Shown piece after piece: positions 35,252-44,655 of a stretch of 64,000 nucleotides of DNA. A program made the translations under genes and the position numbers. The stretch comes from an uncultured Mesonia sp. (GTDB lineage: Bacteria; Bacteroidota; Bacteroidia; Flavobacteriales; Flavobacteriaceae): positions 310,001-374,000 of the forward strand of contig CANLVH010000001.1 in assembly GCA_947494545.1 (NCBI GenBank), in the 5' to 3' direction. Under the pieces are notes generated by a model that saw only the letters and a program-made list of their open reading frames with translations, had not been told where the DNA came from and ran no database searches. Position 1 is the stretch's first letter; each line of letters starts with the position of its first letter.

Positions 35252-37576
35252 GTGAAAGAATACCTAACAAAATTATTGGTTTTAATAGGCTTAGTGCTTT
35301 TAACTTTTTATAGTTTTTACAGCATTATGCCGCATGTTGGTAACCAGACAGATTTGTCCTCTGGTTTTTCTTTACGGAATGCACAAAAGCATGTAAATAA
35401 AATTGGTGCAAAACCACATTCTATCGGGACTAAGCAACATAGTTTGGTACGCAATTATATTGTAGATAATTTGCAACAAATGGGCTTAGAAGTGCAAACG
35501 CAAAAAGGCTATTACCTAAGCAAATTTGGCACGTTTACCGCTCCTGAAAATATTATAACCAAAATACCCGGTACCAATCCGCAGCCGGGCAGCGATTTGC
35601 TGCTATTAACCCATTACGACAGCGCGGTGCATTCTTCGTCCGGAGCTAGTGATGCCGGTTCTGGCGTAGCGGTTATTTTAGAAAGTTTACGAGTTTTTCT
35701 TGGCAAAGAAGAGCAATTTAAAAACAATGTCATTATCTGTTTTACAGATGCCGAAGAAATTGGTCTTAACGGTGCCGGCTTGTTTGTAAAAGAACATGCT
35801 TGGGTACGCGATATAGGCCTGGTTTTAAATTTTGAAGCGCGGGGAAGCGGCGGACCTTCTAACACGATTTTAGAAACCAACGCCGGTAACACCAAATTAA
35901 TTCAAGCTTTTGCACAAGCCGAAATTCCGTTTCCAAACGCTACTTCTTTAATGTATAGCGTGTATAAAAAACTACCAAACGATACAGATTCTACCATATT
36001 TAGAGAAGAAGAGAATATTCCCGGTTTCTTTTTTGCTTTTATAGACGATCATTACGATTACCATACCGCTAATGATACGCCGCAAAACTTAGATAAAAAT
36101 AGTTTAGCACATCAAGCCACTTATTTAATGGGTGCGCTGCCGCATTTTGCCAATATAGATTTAAGCAATTTACGATCTGTAGATGAAGAAGTATTCTTTA
36201 ATTTTCCACTCGTAAATTTTGTGCATTATTCCTATTACTGGATTTTGCCGCTTTTACTACTTGCTTGGTTACTCTTTATTGGTCTTATTTTTTATGGTTT
36301 TAGAAAAAAACGTCTTAACGGAAAATACGTAGCCAAAAGTTTTATACCATTTTTAGCAAGTTTGTTAATTAGTGGTTTCTTAGCCTTTTTTGGCATAAGG
36401 TTTATTTGGTACCTCTACCCGCAATACCAAGAAAATTTAAATGGTTTTACCGCCAATGGGCACGATTATATTGCAGCTTTTGTCGCGTTAAGTTTTGCGG
36501 TTCTATTTTATGTTTATAGTTATAAAACAAAAAAAAGGTATCGGCCTTCTTTACTGGTGGCGCCGTTATTTATTTGGCTGTTACTTAATACTGTTTTGGC
36601 AGTTTTCTTAAAAGGAGCAAGCTATTTCATTTTGCCGGTATACTTTAGTCTGCTTGCATTTTTCTTTTCCGTAAAGCAAGGGCAACCCAATTTGTTTTTT
36701 ATGCTATTACTTTCTGCACCGGCTATTTTTATCTTTGCGCCGCTTATTCAGTTTTTTCCGGTTGGTTTAGGTTTAAAAATGCTGGTAATAAGTGCAGTTT
36801 TATGTGTTTTGGTTTTTGGCTTTTTGTTGCCAATATTTAATGCTTTTAAGATTAAGAAACTCTTAGCCGGTCTGGCGCTTTTAATAGCTATTTTCTATTT
36901 TGGTAAAGCGCATCTTAGCGCCGGTTTTGGTAAAGACAATAAGAAACCAAATAGTTTAGTGTATTTGTATAACAAAGAAGAAAATAGTGCCTCTTGGCTT
37001 ACTTACGATAAAATGCCGGACAATTGGACCGAACGCTATATAAAAGATGCACAAAAGGCAGATCTTGGTGCAGTATTCCACAGTAAATACCAAAATACAT
37101 TTACCTATTCTTCGCCGGCGCCAATAAGCAATATTCCTTTGGCAGATTTTAGCGTGCAGGTAGATTCATCTAAAAAGGCGTTTAACAGTTTTCTTATACG
37201 AATAAAACCCAGACGTGAAATTAATAGAATGGAGTTTTTCTTAGAAAAACAAATAAAAGTTAAGCAACTTTCCCTTAACGGAAAAAAACCGCCGACGCTA
37301 AATCTAGATAAAGACGCTCCGACATATTTTTATAACCACCGCAAAAATGATAGATTGTTTACGTATTATGCTGTAGATAAAGATGTTCTCGAAATTGAGT
37401 TACAACTCGATAAAAACCGTTTTCCTAAATTAGAATTTTACGCAGCCAGCAACAATTTGTTACAAAATAAATGGTTTAATGTAACGCCTAGAGAAAAAAA
37501 TATGATGCCCAAACCTTTTGTTTTAAACGATGCTATTATTACTAAACAAACAATAAATTTACAAGCTTATGAATAA
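35252..37576 (+). CDS. M28-family membrane metallopeptidase
   Basis: 774 residues from a GTG at 35252. The start is chosen because the first membrane helix (LLVLIGLVLLTFYSF) follows at once and the previous stop is 2 bases away. The M28 domain covers about residues 50-300, with zinc-site blocks LLTHYDSAVHS, GASDAGSGVAV, FTDAEEIGLNGA and HYDYHTANDTP. From about 325 on there are at least eight membrane helices and a C-terminal periplasmic domain. The layout resembles ER-type Fxna/ERMP1 peptidases. It probably trims peptides at the cell surface or in the periplasm; substrate unknown. Confidence 0.9.
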   Translation: MKEYLTKLLVLIGLVLLTFYSFYSIMPHVGNQTDLSSGFSLRNAQKHVNKIGAKPHSIGTKQHSLVRNYIVDNLQQMGLEVQTQKGYYLSKFGTFTAPENIITKIPGTNPQPGSDLLLLTHYDSAVHSSSGASDAGSGVAVILESLRVFLGKEEQFKNNVIICFTDAEEIGLNGAGLFVKEHAWVRDIGLVLNFEARGSGGPSNTILETNAGNTKLIQAFAQAEIPFPNATSLMYSVYKKLPNDTDSTIFREEENIPGFFFAFIDDHYDYHTANDTPQNLDKNSLAHQATYLMGALPHFANIDLSNLRSVDEEVFFNFPLVNFVHYSYYWILPLLLLAWLLFIGLIFYGFRKKRLNGKYVAKSFIPFLASLLISGFLAFFGIRFIWYLYPQYQENLNGFTANGHDYIAAFVALSFAVLFYVYSYKTKKRYRPSLLVAPLFIWLLLNTVLAVFLKGASYFILPVYFSLLAFFFSVKQGQPNLFFMLLLSAPAIFIFAPLIQFFPVGLGLKMLVISAVLCVLVFGFLLPIFNAFKIKKLLAGLALLIAIFYFGKAHLSAGFGKDNKKPNSLVYLYNKEENSASWLTYDKMPDNWTERYIKDAQKADLGAVFHSKYQNTFTYSSPAPISNIPLADFSVQVDSSKKAFNSFLIRIKPRREINRMEFFLEKQIKVKQLSLNGKKPPTLNLDKDAPTYFYNHRKNDRLFTYYAVDKDVLEIELQLDKNRFPKLEFYAASNNLLQNKWFNVTPREKNMMPKPFVLNDAIITKQTINLQAYE

Positions 37577-38378
37577 AACATGCGCCATATTAGGCTGCGG
37601 CTGGTTAGGTTTTTCGCTAGCCAAACACCTCGTAAAAAACGCTTACCAAATTCACGGCTCTACCACCTCTGCAGAGAAATTATCTATGTTGGAAAGCGAG
37701 AATATAAAGGCTTTTCAAATTGTCTTGACGGAAAAAGCTGTGGAAGGAAAAATAGAAGCTTTCTTAGAAAACGTACATTTTTTAATTATAGACATACCGC
37801 CGGGTTTGCGCTCCCAACCAAAATCTGATTTTGTTCAAAAAATTAAAAACCTATTAGCATTTATAGAAAAATCTGGTGTAAAAGAGGTGATTTTTGTTAG
37901 CTCTACTTCTGTATTTAAAAATACAACCGAAATGCCCATGTATAAAGAAAACGATAAACCAAACGCTACTTCAGAAGCGGGAATGCAACTGCGGGCGGTA
38001 GAAGAATTGTTGCTAGAAAATGCTAATTTTAAAACTACTATAGTACGTTTTGGCGGTTTGCTTGGCGGAAACAGACATCCCGTAAAATTCTTGGCGGGTA
38101 GAGAGAATATAACCAGTCCTAAAGCACCGGTAAATTTAATTAGAAGAGAAGATTGTATAGCACTTTTACAAACTATTTTAGAGAGTGAAACTTATTTGCC
38201 AATCGTACACGGGGTTTACCCTTACCATCCGCAAAAGCAATTTTATTACGCAGATAAAGCCGAAGAATTCGATTTAGCGGTGCCACATTTTAGTGGCGAA
38301 AAAGCTTCTTTGGGCAAGCATATTTCTACAGAAATAACTACGCATAAATTAGATTTTACTTTTCGGCACCAGCCATAA
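37569..38378 (+). CDS. NAD(P)-binding epimerase-like (extended SDR) protein
   Basis: 269 residues. The N-terminal dinucleotide-binding motif is ILGCGWLGFSLA. It continues with FVSSTSVFKNT and VRFGGLLGG, like the YeeZ/NAD-dependent epimerase group. The usual Tyr-x-x-x-Lys catalytic pair is not evident (the matching region reads EAGMQLRAVEE), so it may not be a classical epimerase. It overlaps the M28 peptidase gene by 8 bases. Confidence 0.85.
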   Translation: MNKTCAILGCGWLGFSLAKHLVKNAYQIHGSTTSAEKLSMLESENIKAFQIVLTEKAVEGKIEAFLENVHFLIIDIPPGLRSQPKSDFVQKIKNLLAFIEKSGVKEVIFVSSTSVFKNTTEMPMYKENDKPNATSEAGMQLRAVEELLLENANFKTTIVRFGGLLGGNRHPVKFLAGRENITSPKAPVNLIRREDCIALLQTILESETYLPIVHGVYPYHPQKQFYYADKAEEFDLAVPHFSGEKASLGKHISTEITTHKLDFTFRHQP

Positions 38379-38422
38379 AAAAATCCTCCGCATTCTTTCC
38401 GTAAAGAAATTGGAGGATTTTT
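38379..38422. terminator. Bidirectional terminator with the TTCCGTAAAG word in its loop
   Basis: AAAAATCCTCC (38379-38389) pairs with GGAGGATTTTT (38412-38422). The loop itself contains TTCTTT-CCGT-AAAGAA, an inner hairpin that includes a 10-mer TTCCGTAAAG. It lies between two converging genes. Confidence 0.85.
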
Positions 38423-38445
38423 ATAAGTCAAAAAACAGCTTATTT

Positions 38446-40542
38446 CTACCAGATAGAAACGCGTTTTTCCGGCTCAATATACATGTCATCGCCTTCTTTA
38501 ATGTCAAAAGCTTCGTAAAAAGCATCTACATTTTGTAGAGGTACGTAAGCTCTATACATTCCCGGAGAATGCGGATCTGTTTTAATTTTAGATTTTAAAG
38601 CTTCGTCGCGCATTTTTGTTCTCCAGATGGTTGCCCAAGACATAAAGAAGCGTTGCTCCGGCGTGTAGCCGTCAATTTTTCCCGGACGGCCGTTGGCTTC
38701 ATAATATTTTTGTAAACCATCGTAAGCCGCTAAAACGCCGCCAAGGTCCCCAATATTTTCTCCCAACGTAAAATCGCCGTTAATGTAAACATCTTCCAAA
38801 ACCTCTATATCACTATATTGGGTGGCAAGTTGTTTTCCGCGTAAAGTGAATTGTTTTAGGTCTTCTTCTGTCCACCAGTTGTTAAGGTTTCCATCGCCGT
38901 CAAAACGAGCTCCGCTATCGTCAAAAGCGTGCGAAATCTCGTGCCCGATTACTGCGCCAATTCCGCCATAGTTTACGGCTTCGTCTGCTTTATAATTATA
39001 AAATGGCGGTTGCAAAATAGCAGCAGGAAAAACAATCTCGTTGTTAAACGGATTAAAATACGCATTTACCGTTTGCGGAGACATTCCCCATTCTGTTTTG
39101 TCTACCGGCTCGTTTATTTCAGATAAATTATCTTTGTAACTCCAGTTAGCTATTGCTACTCTATTTTGGTAGTAATTATTATTGGCGTTTACTTCTAGTT
39201 TAGAGTAATCTTCCCACTTATCCGGATAACCTATTTTTACAGTAAATTTATCTAATTTTTCTATCGCTTTGGTTTTAGTATCCGGGCTCATCCATTCTAC
39301 TTGGTTTATTCTATCTTCAAAGGCGCTAATGATGTTTGCAATCATTTTTTCTGCCTTAGCTTTTGCTTCCGGCGGAAATTTTTGCTCTACATACAGTTTT
39401 CCTAAAGCCTCACCAATGCTATTGTTTACAGTTTTTAAAGCGCGCTCACGAATAGGACGTTGTTTTTTTGCCCCGTTTAAGGTTTTGCTATAAAAGTCCC
39501 AATTTGCTTTTTCAATTTCTGTACTTAACTCGCTTGCAGAACTATTTAAAGTTGCCCAACGCATAAGTGTTTTTAAATCTTCCAGCTTGTCTTCTGCAAA
39601 GATTTTTTGCAACTCATCCATATATTTAGGTTGCATTACCAAAACGGTATCTAGATCTTTTTCTACACCCAAATCTTCTATCCATTTTTCCCAATTTATA
39701 GCAGGAACCATTTTAGACACTTGATCTATAGAACGCGGATTGTTGAAATTTCTAAAATCACGACTAGCCACTTTGTCTAAACGTGGTGTTGCCAAGCGGG
39801 TTTCTAAAGCCAGGATAGTGTTGGCTTGTTTTGCAGCTTCTGACTCAGAGTCGCCTAAAAATTGTAGCATTCTACTAATATGCTCTTTGTATTGTTGGCG
39901 AATTTTTTTTGCAGCATCATCGGTGTCTGTATAATAATCTCTATCCGGTAAACCTAAACCTCCCGGTGCGATGTAAGCAGAATTTATATCGCTATTGGTA
40001 GGATTGGAAAAAGCAGTTAAACCAAAAAACGGATCAGATATTACCGTTGCATTCTTAGCTTTTACAGTTTGCAAATCTGCCAAACTTTCTATGCTTTCAA
40101 TTTTATCTAAAGCAGGTTGTAACGGTTTAATGCCGGCTTTGTTACGTGTTACAGTATCTAACTGCGACTGAAATAAAAAGATAGCTTTGGCTTGATCTGT
40201 GCCTTTTTGGTATTTGCCTTCTTTTTGCGCAGCATCTAAAATTGCCAATACATCGTTATCGGTATTTTTACGTAAAATTTGAAAGCCGCCCCAAGAAGTA
40301 CGATCACCCGGAATCTCGGTTTCTTTTAGCCAATTTCCGTTTACAAAATTATAAAAATCATGTTGCGGACTTACTGAATTATCTATATAATGTAAATCTA
40401 AACCGGGATTTTTCTCGGTGCTTTCGGCAAGTACTTCTGTATTTTGCTTGTTAGTGACATCTTGTTTTTCGCCGGTTTTACAAGCAACTAAGCATAGACT
40501 GGCGGCGGTAAACAATAGGCCGTGTTTTAATTTTAATTTCAT
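38446..40542 (-). CDS. M13-family (neprilysin-like) metallopeptidase
   Basis: 698 residues. It begins with a lipoprotein-type signal (SLCLVAC), followed by the long M13 N-terminal domain (SVSPQHDFYNFVNGNWLKET). The zinc motif HEISH is at 534-538 and the third-ligand segment is ENIGDLGG. It ends in RVSIW, matching the conserved C-terminal aromatic of M13 enzymes. Predicted periplasmic or surface-anchored endopeptidase that cleaves small peptides. It lies alone, with 45 bases to the preceding NTF2-like gene. Confidence 0.94.
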   Translation of the reverse strand: MKLKLKHGLLFTAASLCLVACKTGEKQDVTNKQNTEVLAESTEKNPGLDLHYIDNSVSPQHDFYNFVNGNWLKETEIPGDRTSWGGFQILRKNTDNDVLAILDAAQKEGKYQKGTDQAKAIFLFQSQLDTVTRNKAGIKPLQPALDKIESIESLADLQTVKAKNATVISDPFFGLTAFSNPTNSDINSAYIAPGGLGLPDRDYYTDTDDAAKKIRQQYKEHISRMLQFLGDSESEAAKQANTILALETRLATPRLDKVASRDFRNFNNPRSIDQVSKMVPAINWEKWIEDLGVEKDLDTVLVMQPKYMDELQKIFAEDKLEDLKTLMRWATLNSSASELSTEIEKANWDFYSKTLNGAKKQRPIRERALKTVNNSIGEALGKLYVEQKFPPEAKAKAEKMIANIISAFEDRINQVEWMSPDTKTKAIEKLDKFTVKIGYPDKWEDYSKLEVNANNNYYQNRVAIANWSYKDNLSEINEPVDKTEWGMSPQTVNAYFNPFNNEIVFPAAILQPPFYNYKADEAVNYGGIGAVIGHEISHAFDDSGARFDGDGNLNNWWTEEDLKQFTLRGKQLATQYSDIEVLEDVYINGDFTLGENIGDLGGVLAAYDGLQKYYEANGRPGKIDGYTPEQRFFMSWATIWRTKMRDEALKSKIKTDPHSPGMYRAYVPLQNVDAFYEAFDIKEGDDMYIEPEKRVSIW

Positions 40543-40587
40543 TTAAAAATTGAGTTTATTGTTGATTTTCTGTAAGTAAGACTAAAA

Positions 40588-41076
40588 TTAGTCGGTTTGG
40601 TTTAATTTTCCTAGCTGTTTTTTATCTAAAGCTTCTTTAAGCTGGGTAACTTCTCGAGCTTTTTCATTAGGAATAGCAAACGACAAAACATAATGTTTAA
40701 TTTTCCAATTTTTGCCAACGCGCTCCAAGACCCCTGAACCACGCACCAAACCCATATGTGGTGAGTTAAGCAATTCATCAAACCAAACAAGTTTTTTGTT
40801 TTCGCTATACATTATATTGCGTTTTAAAGGTACAAAAGTCCAGCCTTGGCCTTTATCAAAATAAGGTTTTGCAAAAGCTTTAAATTCTTTTTTTGTCCAA
40901 CGCTCTGTGGCATCTGTACCAAGATATACGGCGTTTTTTGCCATTAATTTAAAATAAGTTTCAAAATTTGCTTCGGCAGCTGCATGGTGCCATTTATCTA
41001 AAATTGCATCCGGTGTTTTTTGCGCTTTCGCGGAAAGAAATGAAGTAAGAATAAAAAAGAAAACTAGTTTTTTCAC
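40588..41076 (-). CDS. Exported NTF2-like (SnoaL/DUF4440-type) protein
   Basis: 162 residues with a signal peptide (FILTSFLSAKAQ). The cone-shaped fold is suggested by ILDKWHHAAAEANFETYFKLMAKNAVYLGTDA, WTKKEFKAF and the final strand NWKIKHYVLSFAIPN. Such domains bind small molecules or act as simple enzymes; no role can be named. It overlaps the upstream lipoprotein gene by 4 bases (ATGA type). Confidence 0.82.
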   Translation of the reverse strand: MKKLVFFFILTSFLSAKAQKTPDAILDKWHHAAAEANFETYFKLMAKNAVYLGTDATERWTKKEFKAFAKPYFDKGQGWTFVPLKRNIMYSENKKLVWFDELLNSPHMGLVRGSGVLERVGKNWKIKHYVLSFAIPNEKAREVTQLKEALDKKQLGKLNQTD

Positions 41077-41678
41077 GATTTTGGTTTAAGCGTTTCTACA
41101 GTAGAGCGGAGACTATCTTTTGCAAGGAGGCTATCTGGTTGTATGGCGCGTTCCAGCTCTTTTTCTATGTCTTCTAAGTTCTTTAAAAAAACTTCGTTTA
41201 ATTGAATTTTTAAATTTTGAAAGGCTGCATAAATTTCTTTCGCAAGACTTTCAATAGTTTGGGGTTTGGTGCTTGGGGTGCTCAAGTTTTGTCTTAGCAT
41301 AGCCGTTTTGGTTTTTAAAACCCGTATTCTAGCTTGAATAGCTTTTTCTTGAAAAACTTCTGGCAAAGTCTTTTCAACTTCTTGTATGCTATTTAATAAA
41401 TTGTTGCAATTATTTGCCACTTCTTGCAACTTGGCTTCGTCTAAACGTTTTACTTCATTCTGTAAGGTTAAAAAAGCCGGCCATTTGGAAAGATTTTGCT
41501 GTGCTTCCGGCAAAAGGTTTACTTTTTCTAAACTGTCTAAATTTATTTCTTTTTGTAGGGCTTCGGCATATTTTTCCGTAAAGGAAACCGGAGCTTTTTG
41601 TTTTTCTTCAGAAGTATTGCAAGCTGCTAATATCAACAAGCAAATTAGAACAAAACTATTATTGAATAATCTTTTCAT
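41073..41678 (-). CDS. Helical lipoprotein
   Basis: 201 residues from ATG 41678. A more distant ATG at 41708 would put extra residues before a good lipoprotein signal (LICLLILAAC), so the shorter form is preferred. The rest is largely alpha-helical with coiled-coil character: NLLPEAQQNLSKW, EVKRLDEAKLQEVANNC, LNEVFLKNLEDIEKELER. Family not recognised. It is translationally coupled to the NTF2-like gene. Confidence 0.75.
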   Translation of the reverse strand: MKRLFNNSFVLICLLILAACNTSEEKQKAPVSFTEKYAEALQKEINLDSLEKVNLLPEAQQNLSKWPAFLTLQNEVKRLDEAKLQEVANNCNNLLNSIQEVEKTLPEVFQEKAIQARIRVLKTKTAMLRQNLSTPSTKPQTIESLAKEIYAAFQNLKIQLNEVFLKNLEDIEKELERAIQPDSLLAKDSLRSTVETLKPKS

Positions 41679-41805
41679 AAAGTAGATTAATAACTGCAAA
41701 AGGTACAATTTTTTATGTTAGCAATTTCCAAAATCATTTTGCAGACAGCAAGAAAAATCGTTTTTTTGACAGTTGAAATTCTTTAGTAACAAAAGTAAAT
41801 AAACT

Positions 41806-42756
41806 ATGGCGATTAAAACATTAATTATTGGCGCATGTGGGCAAATAGGTACAGAACTTACGCTAAAATTGCGCGAACAACTGGGTAATGATAATGTTAT
41901 AGCCAGCGATATTAGAGAAGGTAGTGAAGATTTGATGCAATCTGGTCCGTTTGAAACTTTAGATGCTACCAATTATAAAGCCATAGAAGATATTGTAATG
42001 CATTATGAGATTGACGAAATCTATTTAATGGCAGCAATGTTAAGCGCTACGGCAGAGAAATTTCCTATGCGCGGCTGGAATTTGAATATGGATTCGCTTT
42101 TTAATGTATTGAATTTAGCTAAAGATAAAAAAGTAAATAAGGTATTTTGGCCATCGAGTATTGCAGTTTTTGGTCCGAGTACGCCTAAAAACGACACCCC
42201 GCAAACCACCGTTATGGAGCCTACTACCGTTTACGGAATTAGTAAACAAGCCGGCGAAAGATGGTGCGAATATTATCATAAACGTTACGGAGTAGATGTG
42301 CGCAGCATTAGATATCCGGGGTTAATCAGTTATAAAACCTTACCCGGAGGCGGAACAACAGATTATGCTATTGAGATTTTTCATGAAGCCTTAAAAGACA
42401 AAAAATATACTTCTTTTTTAGACGAAAATACCGCTTTGCCTATGATGTTTATGGACGATGCGATAAAGGCAACCATAAGTTTGATGGAAGCTCCGGCAGA
42501 TAAATTAAGCATACGTTCTTCGTATAATTTAGGCGGCATTAGTTTTACGCCAAAGCGGTTGGCAGAAAGCATCCAGAAAGAAATACCTGATTTTAGCATA
42601 GATTACGCACCGGACTTTAGACAACCAATTGCAGATTCTTGGCCGTCTAGCATTAACGACGAACAAGCCCAAAAAGATTGGAATTGGAAATACGAATATG
42701 ACCTCGAGAAAATGACCAAAGCTATGTTGAATGGGTTGAAGGAGAAGCGGGATTAG
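41806..42756 (+). CDS. NAD-dependent threonine dehydrogenase-like epimerase
   Basis: 316 residues, extended SDR fold. NAD-binding motif GACGQIG at 9-15, catalytic Tyr143 and Lys147 in YGISK, and MDDAIKATISLMEAP near the substrate site. The whole reads like the SDR-type L-threonine 3-dehydrogenase, which makes 2-amino-3-ketobutyrate. The substrate call rests on overall likeness, not on a diagnostic residue. Divergent from the lipoprotein/NTF2 pair. Confidence 0.85.
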   Translation: MAIKTLIIGACGQIGTELTLKLREQLGNDNVIASDIREGSEDLMQSGPFETLDATNYKAIEDIVMHYEIDEIYLMAAMLSATAEKFPMRGWNLNMDSLFNVLNLAKDKKVNKVFWPSSIAVFGPSTPKNDTPQTTVMEPTTVYGISKQAGERWCEYYHKRYGVDVRSIRYPGLISYKTLPGGGTTDYAIEIFHEALKDKKYTSFLDENTALPMMFMDDAIKATISLMEAPADKLSIRSSYNLGGISFTPKRLAESIQKEIPDFSIDYAPDFRQPIADSWPSSINDEQAQKDWNWKYEYDLEKMTKAMLNGLKEKRD

Positions 42757-43100
42757 TAATGAGTGGTGAGAGGGGTAGAGGGTAGTGATTAGTGTATACT
42801 TTTTACGTTAGTTTTTTATTCCGCTTAAAAGCTTATCACGTAAAGCGTGTATTCGTTTTTTCGTTAAATCCTAATTCCTACTTTTCCAAATTTACGTTTG
42901 TCTCGGCTCTAAAGAGAGCGAAAATTTGATCCACACAACTAATAACTGGACAAAAGCACATATTAGTTAAAAACATACTTCTTGTGTTTGACTTCTTCAA
43001 TTTTAGGATTCTAAAATTCTGTTCTCTGACACTTCTTAGAAATAACAATAGAGGCTAAAGTTTAATTTAATATATTTAAACATTAAGCTACAAATAATAT
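42757..43100 (+). repeat. Word-like low-complexity intergenic tract
   Basis: 344 bases. The first 45 after the stop have almost no C (GAGTGGTGAGAGGGGTAGAG). Later parts share words with 44656-45471, including an almost identical GCGTGTATTCGTTTTT-TCG. No coding frame or RNA gene was recognised. Confidence 0.6.
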
Positions 43101-43973
43101 ATGAAGTCGAGAAAATTTTCAAAATTTTGGTTTGAGAGTAAGGTATTAAATACACTTGCTCTTGATTATACCTTAAAAGACCTAATTAAACTTATTCAAA
43201 TAATAACTATAAAAAAAAATAAAAATATACCTACGGAAAAGTTTTTGATAAGTACTAAAATTTTATCTCTTGAATATAGGAAAGACAGAAGACAGAATTT
43301 AATAAAGCGTTTAGATCAAGATGTTAATAGGTATGTTTTAAAATCTTTTGCGCCGAATGAGCTCTTGATAGACAGTTTACCGGAATTCTTTATAACGAAA
43401 ACTTCTTTAAAATATTTAACTAAATCTAGTATTGCTTGTTTAATAAGTCATATTAATTGTTGGTTAAAACTGTTGAAAGATGATGTAGATACATATTTAA
43501 TTTTAGAGGATGATTTTATACTTAAAGATTCTTCTGAATTTTTATTTGGAAAATATGCAAATCTTCCGAAGGGTTTTGATTTAGTGATTTTTGGAAATCA
43601 ATTTATGAATAAAATTCACGTGGAAACTAAACCTAATAATGGATACTTTGTGCCGTGGATTTGCAGAAGAGGTTCTTATAGCTATGCCATTTCTAAAAAA
43701 GGAGTTAAAAGACTTCTTGAGGAAATTATTCCCATTGATATTACCTTCGGTGGTATTGATACACTTCTAGGTCGTGAAATAAGGAAGAAAAACATTAAAA
43801 CCTTTAGGTCTGAAAATGATATTTTTGATGTCGATAAAGCATCACCAAGTGATATAATAAACCCTGACCTACCCAACAAACATATTTTTGAGCACAACCA
43901 TAATAAATTGAGTCATGAATGTAGACTTAGAAACACACATAGATTCCTTGATAAACTATCTGCCATTGCTTAG
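43101..43973 (+). CDS. Glycosyltransferase family 25 (LPS-type) protein
   Basis: 290 residues. The family-25 pattern is ISTKILSLEYRKDRRQNLIKRL near 50-71, a start on SIACLISHINCWLKLL, and the metal-binding LEDD at 135-138, followed by AISKKGVKRLLEEI. Such enzymes transfer a sugar, often galactose, onto LPS or glycan. There is no signal, so it is cytoplasmic. The gene is clearly more AT-rich than its neighbours and sits between low-complexity tracts, which hints at transfer. Confidence 0.82.
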   Translation: MKSRKFSKFWFESKVLNTLALDYTLKDLIKLIQIITIKKNKNIPTEKFLISTKILSLEYRKDRRQNLIKRLDQDVNRYVLKSFAPNELLIDSLPEFFITKTSLKYLTKSSIACLISHINCWLKLLKDDVDTYLILEDDFILKDSSEFLFGKYANLPKGFDLVIFGNQFMNKIHVETKPNNGYFVPWICRRGSYSYAISKKGVKRLLEEIIPIDITFGGIDTLLGREIRKKNIKTFRSENDIFDVDKASPSDIINPDLPNKHIFEHNHNKLSHECRLRNTHRFLDKLSAIA

Positions 43974-43977
43974 TGCA

Positions 43978-44655
43978 ATGCTAATAATGGCAGGTTTTAT
44001 TAAAATGTTTTTATACTTTAAATTCTTTAAAATTAATATTATTGATTTTATCGAATTTTCAGAAGTTGTAACATGGTTTATGGATAACTTGGTAGCTTTT
44101 CTTATATTATTAATTTATTCTCTGACTAATTTATATTTTATTACGTCGTTTAATTTAGATTTTTCATTAGAATCTGTAAAAACACTACCGAAAGTATTTC
44201 CTCCACTACCATCAGACTATAATTATTACTTATTTTTAATTTCCATTTCAATAGTTTTATTTGTTTTTTACAGAACAGCAAAACATATATATTTTTATGA
44301 GTTTTTATTATTAATCATAAGCATATGGCTAATTGTACCATTTTTTATTTTAAAAATAGTTAATTATCGGCTTATTTATCCTAATGCCAATATTTCAGCT
44401 ATCATTTTAATTTCAGTTTCTATTTTATTAATGATATATGTGATCTTGTCTTGTTATAGTGAATTATATAAAGTGATAAAAAAGAATTTTTATTCTAATT
44501 ATAATTTTAAATTTTCAAATACGATTAGTTTTAAGAGTGACGATTGTATCTACGTGGGAAAAACTAAAAATTATTATTTTTTTTTGAATAGTGATACAGA
44601 TGATACGCATATTATTTCTTCTTCTGAAATCAGTCATATAATAATAAATAAATAA
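43978..44655 (+). CDS. Multi-helix membrane protein next to the glycosyltransferase
   Basis: 225 residues from ATG 43978, which is 5 bases after the previous stop. An upstream ATG at 43915 would overlap the glycosyltransferase gene by 59 bases and is less likely. Hydrophobic segments are LIMAGFIKMFLYF, AFLILLIYSLTNLYFI, LFLISISIVLFVFY, FLLLIISIWLIVPFFIL and IILISVSILLMIYVIL. A soluble C-terminal tail of about 60 residues (DDCIYVGKTKNYYFFL) follows. No family recognised. AT-rich like its partner. Confidence 0.75.
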   Translation: MLIMAGFIKMFLYFKFFKINIIDFIEFSEVVTWFMDNLVAFLILLIYSLTNLYFITSFNLDFSLESVKTLPKVFPPLPSDYNYYLFLISISIVLFVFYRTAKHIYFYEFLLLIISIWLIVPFFILKIVNYRLIYPNANISAIILISVSILLMIYVILSCYSELYKVIKKNFYSNYNFKFSNTISFKSDDCIYVGKTKNYYFFLNSDTDDTHIISSSEISHIIINK

